From: JAOARY01 sp045345765
GTDB taxonomy: Bacteria > Bacillota > Clostridia > Peptostreptococcales > Peptostreptococcaceae
NCBI GenBank assembly: GCA_045345765.1
Contig: CP148265.1
Span: 1,922,001 to 1,986,000, forward strand
Direction of reading: 5' to 3'
Length of the DNA: 64,000 nt
A model generated the notes under the pieces. It saw nothing but the letters and a program-made list of their open reading frames with translations. It did not search any database and was not told the DNA's origin. How positions within the stretch are numbered: the stretch's first letter is position 1; every line of letters begins with the position of its first letter. A program made the translations under genes and the position numbers. Shown here piece by piece: positions 16,854 through 26,811 of the stretch.

Positions 16854-17552
16854 ATGGCTAAAAAAGGAAAAAGATATTCAGCGGCTTTAGCGTCGTTTGA
16901 TAAAGAAAAGCAATACGAAGTTAAAGAAGCTATGGACGTTCTTATGGGAATGGCTAAAGCTAAATTTGACGAAACTGTAGAAGCTCATATCAAACTTGGT
17001 GTTGACTCAAGACATGCAGATCAACAAGTTAGAGGAGCAATAGTATTACCACACGGAACAGGAAAAACTAAAAGAGTTTTAGTTTTTGCTAAAGGTGAAA
17101 AAGCAGAAGAAGCTAAAGCAGCAGGAGCTGACTTTGTCGGTGAAATGGATTTAGTTTCTAAAATTCAAGGCGAAAACTGGTTTGAATTTGATATAGTAGT
17201 TGCTACTCCAGATATGATGGGTGTAGTAGGTAGATTAGGTAGAGTTTTAGGACCTAAAGGTCTTATGCCAAACCCTAAATCAGGAACAGTTACTTTCGAT
17301 GTAGCTAAGGCTATTGAAGAAATTAAAGCTGGTAAAGTAGAATACAGATTAGATAAGACTAATATAATTCACGTACCAATCGGGAAAGCTTCTTTTGGTG
17401 CAGATAAATTAAAAGATAACTTTACTACTCTTATGGAAGCTGTAGTTAAGGCTAAGCCATCAGCAGCTAAAGGACAATACTTAAGATCTGTAACAGTTGC
17501 TAGTACTATGAGCCCAGGAGTTAAAATAAATCCTAACAAAATTAATGACTAA
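16854..17552 (+). CDS. rplA: 50S ribosomal protein uL1
   Basis: A 232-residue L1-stalk protein with the signature LGPKGLMPNPKSGTVTFDV. In many bacteria L1 represses its own rplKA message by binding a mimic of its rRNA site. No such site was checked here beyond noting AAGGAGG at the start. A new promoter follows for rplJL. Confidence 0.98.
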   Translation: MAKKGKRYSAALASFDKEKQYEVKEAMDVLMGMAKAKFDETVEAHIKLGVDSRHADQQVRGAIVLPHGTGKTKRVLVFAKGEKAEEAKAAGADFVGEMDLVSKIQGENWFEFDIVVATPDMMGVVGRLGRVLGPKGLMPNPKSGTVTFDVAKAIEEIKAGKVEYRLDKTNIIHVPIGKASFGADKLKDNFTTLMEAVVKAKPSAAKGQYLRSVTVASTMSPGVKINPNKIND

Positions 17553-17568
17553 TAAATAAAAAAAGTTC

Positions 17569-17597
17569 TTGACTTTTTATATTTATTAAAATATAAT
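17569..17597 (+). promoter_or_regulatory. promoter of rplJL
   Basis: TTGACT, 17 bp, TATAAT, directly after the rplA stop. Transcription starts near 17604, at the beginning of the L10 leader. Confidence 0.8.
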
Positions 17598-17624
17598 AAT
17601 AATTGCTTTGAAATTGAATAATTA

Positions 17625-17737
17625 CCGCAGACAGTAGGGGCGAAAGCTTAATTATCCTACCTAGGTTTATCATAGATTAATCGAAAGATTTAAAGTATGA
17701 ATATTATCCTTGTGTCTGCGTGGCACAAGGATTTTTT
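17625..17737 (+). ncRNA. L10 leader (ribosomal protein autoregulatory RNA)
   Basis: The 5' CGCAGACA pairs with TGTCTGCG near 17713-17720, closing an internal region that contains GGGGCGAAAGC and TAGGTTTATCATAGATTA elements typical of the L10-binding leader. The closing helix shares bases with the following terminator, so the two are mutually exclusive. Excess L10-L7/L12 complex would favour one fold and shut off rplJL. Confidence 0.85.
17706..17737 (+). terminator. attenuator terminator of the L10 leader
   Basis: Arms ATCCTTGTG/CACAAGGAT with a 9-nt loop, followed by T6. The 5' arm overlaps the leader closing helix. Confidence 0.88.
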
Positions 17738-17810
17738 AATAAATTATTAAACTGTGTAATTAGTTCATTTTTAAGTAATACCTTTTAATTATAAAGGAGG
17801 TGGACACTAG

Positions 17811-18311
17811 ATGTCTAAAGCAGTAGAGATGAAGAAAAGCGTTGTTGCTGAAATAACTGAGAAATTTGAAAAAGCAGCTTCTGTAATAGTAGTTGATTAC
17901 AAAGGACTTACAGTTGAACAAGTAACAGAGCTTAGAAACAAGTTTAGAGAAGCTGGAGTTGAGTACAAAGTTTACAAAAACACTCTAGTAAGAAGAGCTG
18001 CAGAGGCAGTTGGACAAGGAGAATTCATTAATAAAGAAAGCCTTGTTGGAACAAACGCTTTAGCATTTGGTTATGAAGATCCTGTTGCTCCTGCTAGAAT
18101 AATAAAAGAGTTTGCTAAAGAAAACGAAGCTTTAGAACTTAAGATGGGTATCGTTGAAGGAGAATTCTTCGACCAAGCTAAGGTTACATCACTTGCTAAC
18201 ATACCATCAAGAGAAGTTCTTATCGCTAAATTACTTGGTAGCTTAAAAGCTCCAGTATCTAATTTCGTTTACTTAATAAACGCGATAGCAGAGAAGAAAC
18301 AAGAAGCTTAA
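17811..18311 (+). CDS. rplJ: 50S ribosomal protein uL10
   Basis: A 166-residue stalk-base protein that binds 23S rRNA and carries L7/L12 dimers on its C-terminal helix. The conserved segments VVDYKGLTVEQVTELR and YKVYKNTLVRRA are present. It is controlled through the L10 leader upstream. The ribosome site AAAGGAGGTGGAC is strong. Confidence 0.97.
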   Translation: MSKAVEMKKSVVAEITEKFEKAASVIVVDYKGLTVEQVTELRNKFREAGVEYKVYKNTLVRRAAEAVGQGEFINKESLVGTNALAFGYEDPVAPARIIKEFAKENEALELKMGIVEGEFFDQAKVTSLANIPSREVLIAKLLGSLKAPVSNFVYLINAIAEKKQEA

Positions 18312-18429
18312 TATCAAATGTGTTAATAAGCAATTTATTCAATGTAAAACTCATTTAGAGTAAAGATACTTATGTATCGAAATGTTAACTATATTAAAAA
18401 AATTAAAAAAATCACGGAGGTGTTCATAA

Positions 18430-18795
18430 ATGACTATAGAACAAATTCTAGAAGCTATAGAAAATATGAAAGTTCTTGAGCTTAACGAACTAGTTGAAGC
18501 TGCGGAAGAAAAATTTGGAGTATCTGCATCTGCACCAGTAATGGTAGCAGGAGCTGCTGGAGCTGAAGGTGGAGCTGCTGAACAAACTGAGTTTGATGTT
18601 ATACTTGCAAGTGCAGGATCATCAAAAGTTAAAGTTATAAAGGCTGTTAGAGAAGCTACAGGATTAGGATTAAAAGAAGCTAAGGAAGTTGTAGATAACG
18701 CTCCTAAAGCTGTTAAAGAAGCTGTTTCTAAAGACGAAGCTGAAGCATTAAAAGCTAAGTTAGAAGAAGCTGGAGCTTCTGTAGAAGTTAAGTAA
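18430..18795 (+). CDS. rplL: 50S ribosomal protein bL12 (L7/L12)
   Basis: A 121-residue stalk protein. The N-terminal dimerisation helix (EQILEAIENMKVLELNELV) is followed by an Ala/Gly hinge and then the factor-binding domain (KIKAVREATGLG-type sequence, here VKVIKAVREATGLGLKEAK). A clean terminator follows, so most transcription stops before rpoB. Confidence 0.98.
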   Translation: MTIEQILEAIENMKVLELNELVEAAEEKFGVSASAPVMVAGAAGAEGGAAEQTEFDVILASAGSSKVKVIKAVREATGLGLKEAKEVVDNAPKAVKEAVSKDEAEALKAKLEEAGASVEVK

Positions 18796-18821
18796 TAACT
18801 TTTACCAATAAAAATAAATAA

Positions 18822-18847
18822 AAGAGGATGCAAGAGCATCCTCTTTT
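18822..18847 (+). terminator. rplJL terminator
   Basis: Perfect 10-bp arms AAGAGGATGC/GCATCCTCTT around AAGA, with T following. Confidence 0.92.
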
Positions 18848-18963
18848 TAAATGCTTATTAGAAAATAAAACCTATGAAAATCTTTTAAATAAAAGAGCAA
18901 TTCATTAAGACAAATCTTAGTTAATCAATTAAATCTATATAATTCTTATATAAAATTACATAA

Positions 18964-19022
18964 AAACTATAAAAGTTTTAAGCAAATATCTACTAGATGT
19001 TAATTTAAAACTTTTATAGTTT
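18964..19022 (+). repeat. 18-bp perfect stem-loop in the rplL-rpoB gap
   Basis: Arms at 18964-18981 and 19005-19022 are perfectly complementary over 18 bp. The loop contains a small ATCT/AGAT hairpin. There is no T-run, so it is not a simple terminator. In Escherichia coli the equivalent gap holds an RNase III processing hairpin; a similar role is possible here. Confidence 0.65.
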
Positions 19023-19056
19023 AATAAACTTAGAAGGCAACTTTTTCATAGGAGCT

Positions 19057-19091
19057 GAAAAAAGAAAAATCAAAATGGTTTTTCTTTTTTC
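19057..19091 (+). terminator. second hairpin before rpoB, terminator-like
   Basis: 13-bp arms GAAAAAAGAAAAA/TTTTTCTTTTTTC with a 9-nt loop. The purine/pyrimidine arms are weak in GC. It may be a leaky terminator or attenuator that tunes rpoBC. Confidence 0.45.
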
Positions 19092-19162
19092 GAATTATTA
19101 TCTGGCTGATTATAGGGTATAATTGGTTAGAAGAAAATATTAAAAGATTTTAAAAAAAACTA

Positions 19163-19191
19163 TTGATATATTGACTTAAAAGTGATAAAAT
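19163..19191 (+). promoter_or_regulatory. candidate promoter for rpoBC
   Basis: TTGATA, 17 bp, TAAAAT, about 65 bp before the rpoB start. Its place after both hairpins gives rpoBC its own transcription. Confidence 0.5.
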
Positions 19192-19258
19192 TATTGAATG
19201 CATAATACTGAAAAGTAATAAGAAAAGCGTTAGAATTTTTGTAAGGGGTGAAAAATTA

Positions 19259-22200
19259 ATGCGACATCCTGTCAAGATAGGTAGAAGAACAAGAATGAGT
19301 TTCTCAAAGATTAATGAAGTGGTTGGACCTCCTAATCTTATAGAAATTCAGTTAGATTCCTATAAGTGGTTTTTAAAGGACGGATTAAAAGAAGTTTTTG
19401 AGGACATATCTCCAATACAAGATTATACTGGAAATTTGGTTTTGGAATTTGTAGATTACTACCTAGAGAAAGAACCTAAGTATGATGTGGAAGAATCGAA
19501 AGAAAGAGACGTTACGTATTCTTCTCCCCTAAAGGTTAAGGTAAGACTTGTAAATAAAGAAACTGGTGAAGTAAAAGAACAAGAAGTGTTCATGGGAGAC
19601 TTCCCACTTATGACTGAAAAGGGTACATTTATAATTAATGGAGCCGAAAGAGTTATAGTAAGTCAGCTTGTAAGATCTCCAGGAGTTTATTACTCAGAAG
19701 AAAGAGATAAAGCTGGTAAGAAATTAGTATCATCAACTGTTATTCCAAACAGAGGTGCTTGGTTAGAATATGAAACAGATTCTAACGATATAGTATCTGT
19801 TAGGGTTGATAGAACTAGAAAGCAACCAATAACTGTTTTACTAAGAGCTTTAGGTTTTGGTACAGATATGGAAATTCTAGATCTATTAGGAGAAGATGAA
19901 AGATTATTAGCTTCTTTAGAGAAGGATAATACAAAGAGTATAGAAGAAGGTCTTTTAGAAATTTATAAGAAATTAAGACCAGGTGAACCACCTACTGTAG
20001 AAAGTGCTTCATCTTTAATAAATTCACTATTCTTTGATCCAAAAAGATATGATTTAGCGAAAGTTGGTAGATATAAATTCAACAAGAAATTATGTTTATC
20101 AAATAGAATCATGCTTAAAATTGCTGCAAAGGATGTAATAAATCCAGCAACTGGAGAAATATTCATCCAAGAAGGCGAAACTATAAGTAAAGAAATGGCA
20201 AGAAGTATTGAAAATGCTGGAATAAACCATGTTTTTGTTTATGGTGATGATGACAAAGAAGTTAAAGTAATAGGAAATAACTTTGTAGACATTCAAGGAT
20301 ATATAGATTTTGAAATAGATGACAAAAGATTACAAGGGAAAGTTCATTATCCAACATTAAAGAAATTAATGGATGAATTTCCAGACGAAGCGGAATTAAA
20401 AGAAGCTTTAATAGAGAATGTAAAGCAATTAGTTCCTAAAAATATTATATTAGATGATATTATAGCATCTATAAGTTATCAATTTAACTTATTCCATAGT
20501 GTTGGAAATATAGATGATATAGATCATTTAGGAAACAGAAGAATAAGATCTGTAGGAGAATTATTACAAAACCAATTTAGAATAGGTTTATCTAGAATGG
20601 AAAGAGTAATAAAAGAAAGAATGACGATTCAAGATATGGAAGCTGCAACACCTCAAGCTCTTATAAATATAAGACCTGTTGCTGCTGCTATCAAAGAATT
20701 CTTTGGTAGTTCTCAGCTTTCACAGTTTATGGATCAGACTAACCCTCTTTCAGAGCTTACACATAAAAGAAGATTATCTGCACTTGGACCTGGTGGACTT
20801 TCAAGAGAAAGAGCTGGCTTTGAGGTTCGTGACGTTCATCAATCACATTATGGTAGAATGTGTCCAATAGAAACGCCTGAAGGACCAAATATCGGGCTTA
20901 TAAACTCACTTGGAACATATGCTAAGATTAATGAGTATGGATTTATAGAGTCTCCATACAGAAAAGTTGTAGATGGAAAAGTAACTGACCAAATAGATTA
21001 TGTTACTGCTGATGAAGAAGATATATATATAAGAGCACAAGCTAATGAACCGCTTAATGAAGATGGAACTTTTGCTAACAGCAGAGTAACATCAAGAACA
21101 AGTGGTGGAGTAGTGGTATTAGTTGAAGGAACTAGAGTAGATTATATGGACGTTTCGCCTAAGCAAGTGGTTTCTATTGCAACAGCGATGATACCTTTCT
21201 TAGAAAATGATGATGCCAACCGTGCACTAATGGGATCAAACATGCAACGTCAAGCGGTTCCACTAGTAAGAAGAGAAGCTCCTGTTATAGGTACAGGTGC
21301 GGAATATAGTGCTGCAAGAGATTCTGGTGCAGTTGTTCTTGCTAAAAACGATGGTATAGTAGAAAGTGTTAGTGCTACACAGATTGTTATAAAAAGAGAA
21401 GATGGACATAGAGATAAGTATAAACTATTAAAGTTTAAAAGATCAAATCAAGGTACATGTATCAACCAAACTCCTATTGTAGATAGAGGAGAAGTAGTTA
21501 AAAAAGGTGATGTACTTGCAGATGGGCCATCAACAGAACTTGGAGAAATAGGACTTGGTAGAAACTGTCTTATTGGATTTATGACTTGGGAAGGTTATAA
21601 CTACGAGGATGCCATTTTGATAAATGAAAGACTTGTAAAAGAAGACAGATTATCGACTATGCATATAGAAGAATATGAAGCAGAAGCTAGAGATACTAAA
21701 CTTGGACCTGAAGAAATAACTAGGGATATTCCAAATGTATCAGAAGAAGCTATAAAGAACCTTGATGAAAGAGGAATCATAAGAATAGGTGCTGAAATTT
21801 CTTCAGGAGATATATTAGTAGGTAAAGTTACACCAAAAGGTGAAACTGAACTTACAGCTGAAGAAAGACTATTAAGAGCAATATTTGGAGAAAAAGCTAG
21901 AGAAGTAAGAGATACTTCCCTAAAAGTTCCTCATGGTGAATCAGGAATAATAGTAGATGTAAAAGTATTTACAAGAGAAAATGGAGATGAATTACCTCCA
22001 GGAGTAAATGAACTTGTAAGATGTTATATAGCGAAGAAAAGAAAAATAAATGTTGGAGATAAGATGGCTGGTCGTCATGGTAATAAAGGGGTTATCTCAA
22101 GAGTATTACCAGAAGAAGATATGCCATTTATGGAAGACGGACAACCATTAGAAATAGTACTAAACCCACTTGGAGTACCATCTCGTATGAACATCGGACA

Positions 22201-22963
22201 GGTACTTGAGATACATTTAGGTTTAGCTGCTAAAAAACTTGGATGGCATGTTGCTACACCAGTTTTTGATGGTGCAAAAGAAGAAGATATAAGAGAAGCT
22301 TTAGTTGAAGCGGGTTATCCTGAAGATGGAAAACTTGTTTTAAGAGATGGTAGAACTGGAGAAGCTTTTGATAATAGAGTAACAGTTGGATACATGTATA
22401 TGCTTAAACTACATCATTTAGTTGATGATAAGCTACATGCAAGATCAACAGGTCCTTATTCATTAGTTACGCAACAACCACTTGGTGGTAAAGCGCAATT
22501 TGGTGGACAAAGATTTGGAGAGATGGAAGTTTGGGCATTAGAAGCATATGGTGCTGCGCATACTTTACAAGAAATCTTAACAGTTAAATCAGATGATGTT
22601 GTTGGTCGTGTTAAGACTTATGAAGCGATTGTAAAAGGTGAAAACATACCAGAACCAGGTATACCAGAATCGTTTAAAGTTCTTATAAAAGAACTTCAAA
22701 GTTTATGTTTAGATGTAAAAGTTATAAATGAAGAAAAAGAATTTGAAGTTGAAGATGATGAAGTTCAAGAAGGCGAAGAAATTAAAAACTTCGATGAAGT
22801 TAGTGTTATAGATAAGGAAAATGATGACTTAGAAGATAGTCTAATCGAAAGTGAAGATATGGACGACGATGACTTTGATATAGATATTGAAAATGCTAAT
22901 TTTGAAGAAGAATCTAATGACGAAGATGAAGATGATCTATCATTAGAAGATGATTTATTTTAA
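19259..22963 (+). CDS. rpoB: DNA-directed RNA polymerase subunit beta
   Basis: A 1234-residue catalytic subunit of RNA polymerase. Rifampicin cluster I reads SSQLSQFMDQTNPLSEL, then THKRRLSALGPGG. The residues usually mutated in resistance (D, H and S of that stretch) are wild type. The later GRHGNKGVISRVLPEEDMPF and GGQRFGEMEVWALEAYGA motifs are intact. The last 60 or so residues after the conserved end form a strongly acidic tail (for example EDMDDDDFDIDIENANFEEE). ATG follows AAGGGGTG. Confidence 0.99.
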   Translation: MRHPVKIGRRTRMSFSKINEVVGPPNLIEIQLDSYKWFLKDGLKEVFEDISPIQDYTGNLVLEFVDYYLEKEPKYDVEESKERDVTYSSPLKVKVRLVNKETGEVKEQEVFMGDFPLMTEKGTFIINGAERVIVSQLVRSPGVYYSEERDKAGKKLVSSTVIPNRGAWLEYETDSNDIVSVRVDRTRKQPITVLLRALGFGTDMEILDLLGEDERLLASLEKDNTKSIEEGLLEIYKKLRPGEPPTVESASSLINSLFFDPKRYDLAKVGRYKFNKKLCLSNRIMLKIAAKDVINPATGEIFIQEGETISKEMARSIENAGINHVFVYGDDDKEVKVIGNNFVDIQGYIDFEIDDKRLQGKVHYPTLKKLMDEFPDEAELKEALIENVKQLVPKNIILDDIIASISYQFNLFHSVGNIDDIDHLGNRRIRSVGELLQNQFRIGLSRMERVIKERMTIQDMEAATPQALINIRPVAAAIKEFFGSSQLSQFMDQTNPLSELTHKRRLSALGPGGLSRERAGFEVRDVHQSHYGRMCPIETPEGPNIGLINSLGTYAKINEYGFIESPYRKVVDGKVTDQIDYVTADEEDIYIRAQANEPLNEDGTFANSRVTSRTSGGVVVLVEGTRVDYMDVSPKQVVSIATAMIPFLENDDANRALMGSNMQRQAVPLVRREAPVIGTGAEYSAARDSGAVVLAKNDGIVESVSATQIVIKREDGHRDKYKLLKFKRSNQGTCINQTPIVDRGEVVKKGDVLADGPSTELGEIGLGRNCLIGFMTWEGYNYEDAILINERLVKEDRLSTMHIEEYEAEARDTKLGPEEITRDIPNVSEEAIKNLDERGIIRIGAEISSGDILVGKVTPKGETELTAEERLLRAIFGEKAREVRDTSLKVPHGESGIIVDVKVFTRENGDELPPGVNELVRCYIAKKRKINVGDKMAGRHGNKGVISRVLPEEDMPFMEDGQPLEIVLNPLGVPSRMNIGQVLEIHLGLAAKKLGWHVATPVFDGAKEEDIREALVEAGYPEDGKLVLRDGRTGEAFDNRVTVGYMYMLKLHHLVDDKLHARSTGPYSLVTQQPLGGKAQFGGQRFGEMEVWALEAYGAAHTLQEILTVKSDDVVGRVKTYEAIVKGENIPEPGIPESFKVLIKELQSLCLDVKVINEEKEFEVEDDEVQEGEEIKNFDEVSVIDKENDDLEDSLIESEDMDDDDFDIDIENANFEEESNDEDEDDLSLEDDLF

Positions 22964-23106
22964 TATAATCAATAGATATGATTAATTAAAATAGAAAAAA
23001 CTTGTTAATAAGATTTTAAATATGGAAATTTTAGTTTGTGTGGATATTATTTCACACAAACTACTTTAAAATTCATCTACTATATATAGGAAAGGAGCGA
23101 AACTCC

Positions 23107-26100
23107 TTGTTCGAGTTAAATAATTTTGAGGCTATAAAAATAGGATTATCCTCACCAGAGAAAATCAGAAATTGGTCTAGAGGAGAAGTTAAGAAACCAG
23201 AAACTATAAATTATCGTACATTAAAACCAGAAAAAGATGGTCTTTTTTGTGAAAGAATATTTGGACCTACTAAGGACTGGGAATGTAATTGTGGTAAATA
23301 TAAAAGAGTAAGATATAAAGGTATAATATGTGATAAATGTGGTGTAGAAGTAACAAAGGCTAAAGTAAGACGTGAAAGAATGGGTCATATTGAATTAGCA
23401 GCACCAGTATCTCATATATGGTATTTTAAAGGTATTCCATCAAGAATGGGACTTTTATTAGACATGTCACCTAGATCTTTAGAAAAGATACTATATTTTG
23501 CATCTTATGTAGTAATAGATCCAGCTGATACTGGTCTATTAGAAAACCACCTTTTAACGGAGAAAGAATATAGAGAAGCATATGAAAAATATGGAGATAA
23601 GTTCAAAGTTGGAATGGGTGCTGAGGCTGTAAGAGAACTTCTTAAGAAAGTTGATTTAGAAAGTTTATCAAAAGAGCTAAGAGCTAAATTAAAAGATTCT
23701 ACTGGACAAAAGAGAGTTAGAATCGTAAGAAGATTAGAAGTAGTTGAAGCGTTCAAAAAATCAGGAAATGATCCTTCTTGGATGATATTAGAAGCGGTTC
23801 CTGTAATACCACCAGATTTAAGACCAATGGTTCAATTAGATGGTGGAAGATTTGCAACTTCTGACTTAAATGATTTATATAGAAGAGTTATAAATAGAAA
23901 TAATAGATTAAAGAGATTATTAGAGCTTGGAGCACCTGATATCATTGTAAGAAATGAAAAAAGAATGCTTCAAGAAGCTGTAGATGCTCTTATAGATAAT
24001 GGTAGAAGGGGTAGACCAGTAACTGGACCAGGTAATAGACCACTTAAATCTTTATCAGATATGCTTAAAGGAAAGCAAGGTAGATTTAGACAAAACTTAC
24101 TTGGAAAGCGTGTTGATTATTCAGGACGTTCGGTTATTGTTGTTGGACCAGAACTTAAATTCTATCAATGTGGTCTTCCAAAGAAGATGGCATTAGAATT
24201 ATTTAAACCATTTGTAATGAATGAATTAGTTGAAAGACAATTAGCGCATAATATAAAGAGTGCAAAGAGAATGGTAGAAAGAGTTAAAGGTGAAGTTTGG
24301 GATGTTCTTGAAGATGTTATAAAAGGACATACAGTATTACTTAACCGTGCTCCTACTCTTCATAGACTTGGTATTCAAGCTTTTGAACCAATCTTAGTTG
24401 AAGGTAAGGCTATAAAACTTCATCCACTTGTTTGTACTGCATATAATGCCGATTTTGATGGTGATCAAATGGCTGTCCATGTACCACTATCAGTTGAAGC
24501 ACAAGCAGAGGGAAGATTCTTAATGCTTGCTACTAATAATATATTAGCACCTAAAGATGGATCACCTATAACTACTCCTACTCAGGATATGGTACTTGGT
24601 AGTTACTATCTTACAATGGATTTTAATAATGCTGAAGAAACAGATGAAGTTCCTAAAGGACAAGGTAAAGTATTTAAGGATATGAATGAATTAGAACTAG
24701 CTTATCAAAATAAAGCTGTTCATTTACATGCTAGAGTTAGGCTTCTTGTTAAACTTTCAGAAGAAGATGAAGGAAAGCTAATAGAAAGTACTGTAGGTAG
24801 ATTTATATTCAATAAAGATATACCTCAAGACTTAGGTTTTGTAGATAGATCTGTAGATAAATATGCATTAGAAGTAGATTTCTTATGTGGCAAAAAAGAA
24901 CTTGGTAAAATAGTAGATAAATGTTTTAGAAAACATGGAAATACTATAACTGCTGTATTATTAGATAATATAAAGAGTATGGGATATAAATTCTCAACAA
25001 GAGGAGCTATAACTATATCAGTAGCAGATATGGAAATACCAGGTGCTAAAGAAGAATTAATAAAAGAAGCTGAAGGTCTAGTTGAAAAATATGCAAAAGC
25101 ATATAGAAGAGGTCTTATATCAAATGAAGAAAGAGAAGAAAAAGTTATCGAAACTTGGACTAAGACTACAGATGATGTAACAGATGCTCTTATGGCTGGA
25201 CTAAAAAGAACAAACAATGTATTTATCATGGCAGACTCAGGAGCCAGAGGTTCGAAGAACCAGATAAGACAGCTTGCTGGAATGCGTGGTCTTATGGCCA
25301 ATGCTTCAGGTAAGACAGTTGAGATACCAGTTAAATCTAACTTCCGTGAAGGATTATCAGTATTAGAATACTTTACATCTTCACATGGTGCCAGAAAAGG
25401 ACTTGCGGATACAGCACTTCGTACTGCCGATTCAGGATACCTTACAAGAAGACTTGTTGACGTATCTCAAGATGTTATAATAAGAGACCTTGACTGTGGA
25501 AGTACAGAAGGTATGGAAGTTATGACATTTAGAGAAGGAAATGAGATAATCGAAGAACTATACGAAAGAATAGTTGGTAGATTTGCAACTCAAGATATAA
25601 TAAATCCACAAACTAAAGAAGTTTTAGTTCCTGCTGGAGAACAGATAAATGAAGAAGAAGCACAATTAATAATTGATGCTGGAATAGAAAAAGTTAATAT
25701 TAGAACTGTTTTAAATTGTAAGACATCACATGGTGTATGTGCTAAGTGTTATGGTAGAAACCTTGCAACTGGTAAGGACGTTAATATTGGGGAAGCTGTA
25801 GGTATTATAGCTGCTCAATCTATCGGGGAACCAGGAACACAACTTACGATGCGTACTTTCCATACTGGTGGGGTAGCCGGTGGAGATATTACACAAGGTC
25901 TTCCAAGGGTTGAGGAACTTTTCGAAGCGAGAAAACCAAAAGGTCTTGCTGTTATAACTGAAATTGCAGGTTATGTAAACATCAAAGAAGAAGGTAATAA
26001 AAGAGATATAACAGTTTCTGATGGACAAGGAGTAGTTAAAGAATATAGTATTCCTTACGGAGCTAGAATAAAAGTTAAAGAAGGACAATATATAGAGGCT

Positions 26101-26607
26101 GCTGGACGTTTAACAGAAGGTTCTGTAAATCCACATGATATATTATCTATAAAAGGTGTTAGTGGAGTTCAAAACTATATTGTTAAAGAAGTTCAAAGAG
26201 TTTATAAGATGCAAGGGGTTGATGTTAACGATAAGCATATGGAAATTATCGTTAGACAAATGCTTTCTAAAGTTAGAATAGATTCACCAGGAGATACTGA
26301 TATGCTTCCAGGTGGACTTGTTGATAAATTAGCATTTGATAAAGCTAACAAAGAAGCTATTGAAAATGGTGATGAACCAGCTACTTGTAACCATGTACTT
26401 CTAGGAATAACTAAAGCTTCGCTTGCGACAGATTCTTTCTTATCTGCTGCATCATTCCAGGAAACTACAAGAGTATTAACTGAAGCTGCTATAAAAGGTA
26501 AAGTAGATAACCTAATAGGACTTAAGGAAAATGTTATAATAGGTAAACTTATACCAGCAGGTACAGGTATGAAGAAATATAAAAATATAGATATAGAAAA
26601 AGCTTAA
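23107..26607 (+). CDS. rpoC: DNA-directed RNA polymerase subunit beta'
   Basis: The start is TTG 23107 (MFELNNFEAIKIGLSSPEKI), 8-9 nt after AAAGGAG. A longer in-frame start at 23038 adds 23 residues unlike the family and is rejected. This gives 1166 residues. The N-terminal zinc site has CNCGKYKRVRYKGIICDKCG, the active-site magnesium motif is NADFDGDQMAVH, and the second zinc cluster is CKTSHGVCAKC. A trigger-loop region (QSIGEPGTQLTMRTFHTGG) is present. A clear terminator follows. Confidence 0.98.
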   Translation: MFELNNFEAIKIGLSSPEKIRNWSRGEVKKPETINYRTLKPEKDGLFCERIFGPTKDWECNCGKYKRVRYKGIICDKCGVEVTKAKVRRERMGHIELAAPVSHIWYFKGIPSRMGLLLDMSPRSLEKILYFASYVVIDPADTGLLENHLLTEKEYREAYEKYGDKFKVGMGAEAVRELLKKVDLESLSKELRAKLKDSTGQKRVRIVRRLEVVEAFKKSGNDPSWMILEAVPVIPPDLRPMVQLDGGRFATSDLNDLYRRVINRNNRLKRLLELGAPDIIVRNEKRMLQEAVDALIDNGRRGRPVTGPGNRPLKSLSDMLKGKQGRFRQNLLGKRVDYSGRSVIVVGPELKFYQCGLPKKMALELFKPFVMNELVERQLAHNIKSAKRMVERVKGEVWDVLEDVIKGHTVLLNRAPTLHRLGIQAFEPILVEGKAIKLHPLVCTAYNADFDGDQMAVHVPLSVEAQAEGRFLMLATNNILAPKDGSPITTPTQDMVLGSYYLTMDFNNAEETDEVPKGQGKVFKDMNELELAYQNKAVHLHARVRLLVKLSEEDEGKLIESTVGRFIFNKDIPQDLGFVDRSVDKYALEVDFLCGKKELGKIVDKCFRKHGNTITAVLLDNIKSMGYKFSTRGAITISVADMEIPGAKEELIKEAEGLVEKYAKAYRRGLISNEEREEKVIETWTKTTDDVTDALMAGLKRTNNVFIMADSGARGSKNQIRQLAGMRGLMANASGKTVEIPVKSNFREGLSVLEYFTSSHGARKGLADTALRTADSGYLTRRLVDVSQDVIIRDLDCGSTEGMEVMTFREGNEIIEELYERIVGRFATQDIINPQTKEVLVPAGEQINEEEAQLIIDAGIEKVNIRTVLNCKTSHGVCAKCYGRNLATGKDVNIGEAVGIIAAQSIGEPGTQLTMRTFHTGGVAGGDITQGLPRVEELFEARKPKGLAVITEIAGYVNIKEEGNKRDITVSDGQGVVKEYSIPYGARIKVKEGQYIEAAGRLTEGSVNPHDILSIKGVSGVQNYIVKEVQRVYKMQGVDVNDKHMEIIVRQMLSKVRIDSPGDTDMLPGGLVDKLAFDKANKEAIENGDEPATCNHVLLGITKASLATDSFLSAASFQETTRVLTEAAIKGKVDNLIGLKENVIIGKLIPAGTGMKKYKNIDIEKA

Positions 26608-26646
26608 ATAAAGTATTTATAAAATATTTATATATGATATAATAAT

Positions 26647-26680
26647 AAATGGTGAGCTAATGCTCACCATTTGTTTTTTT
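26647..26680 (+). terminator. rpoBC terminator
   Basis: Perfect 11-bp arms AAATGGTGAGC/GCTCACCATTT around TAAT, with T7 after one G. Confidence 0.93.
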
Positions 26681-26709
26681 ATTAAAATGTTAAATTTCAA
26701 AAAAATATA

Positions 26710-26738
26710 TTGACACATCCAGACATGGGTGTTAATAT
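26710..26738 (+). promoter_or_regulatory. promoter of the str operon
   Basis: TTGACA, 17 bp, TAATAT, upstream of rplGB-rpsL-rpsG-fusA-tuf. Confidence 0.65.
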
Positions 26739-26811
26739 ATTTGAGTGTGCAATTTAATAAGTGGACTTTTTAAAATGTAATTAAACAATTAAAGAGGAGG
26801 ATACTTATAAA

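Noticed and set aside
18351..18839. 162-codon minus-strand frame covering rplL
   Set aside because: It is an antisense shadow of rplL, created by its Ala/Glu-rich codons; no start signal is seen.
23038..23106. N-terminal extension of RpoC from an upstream start
   Set aside because: The extra 23 residues are unlike the family and precede the ribosome site; TTG 23107 fits both.
24825..25301. 158-codon minus-strand frame inside rpoC
   Set aside because: Antisense shadow of a highly conserved gene, no ribosome site.
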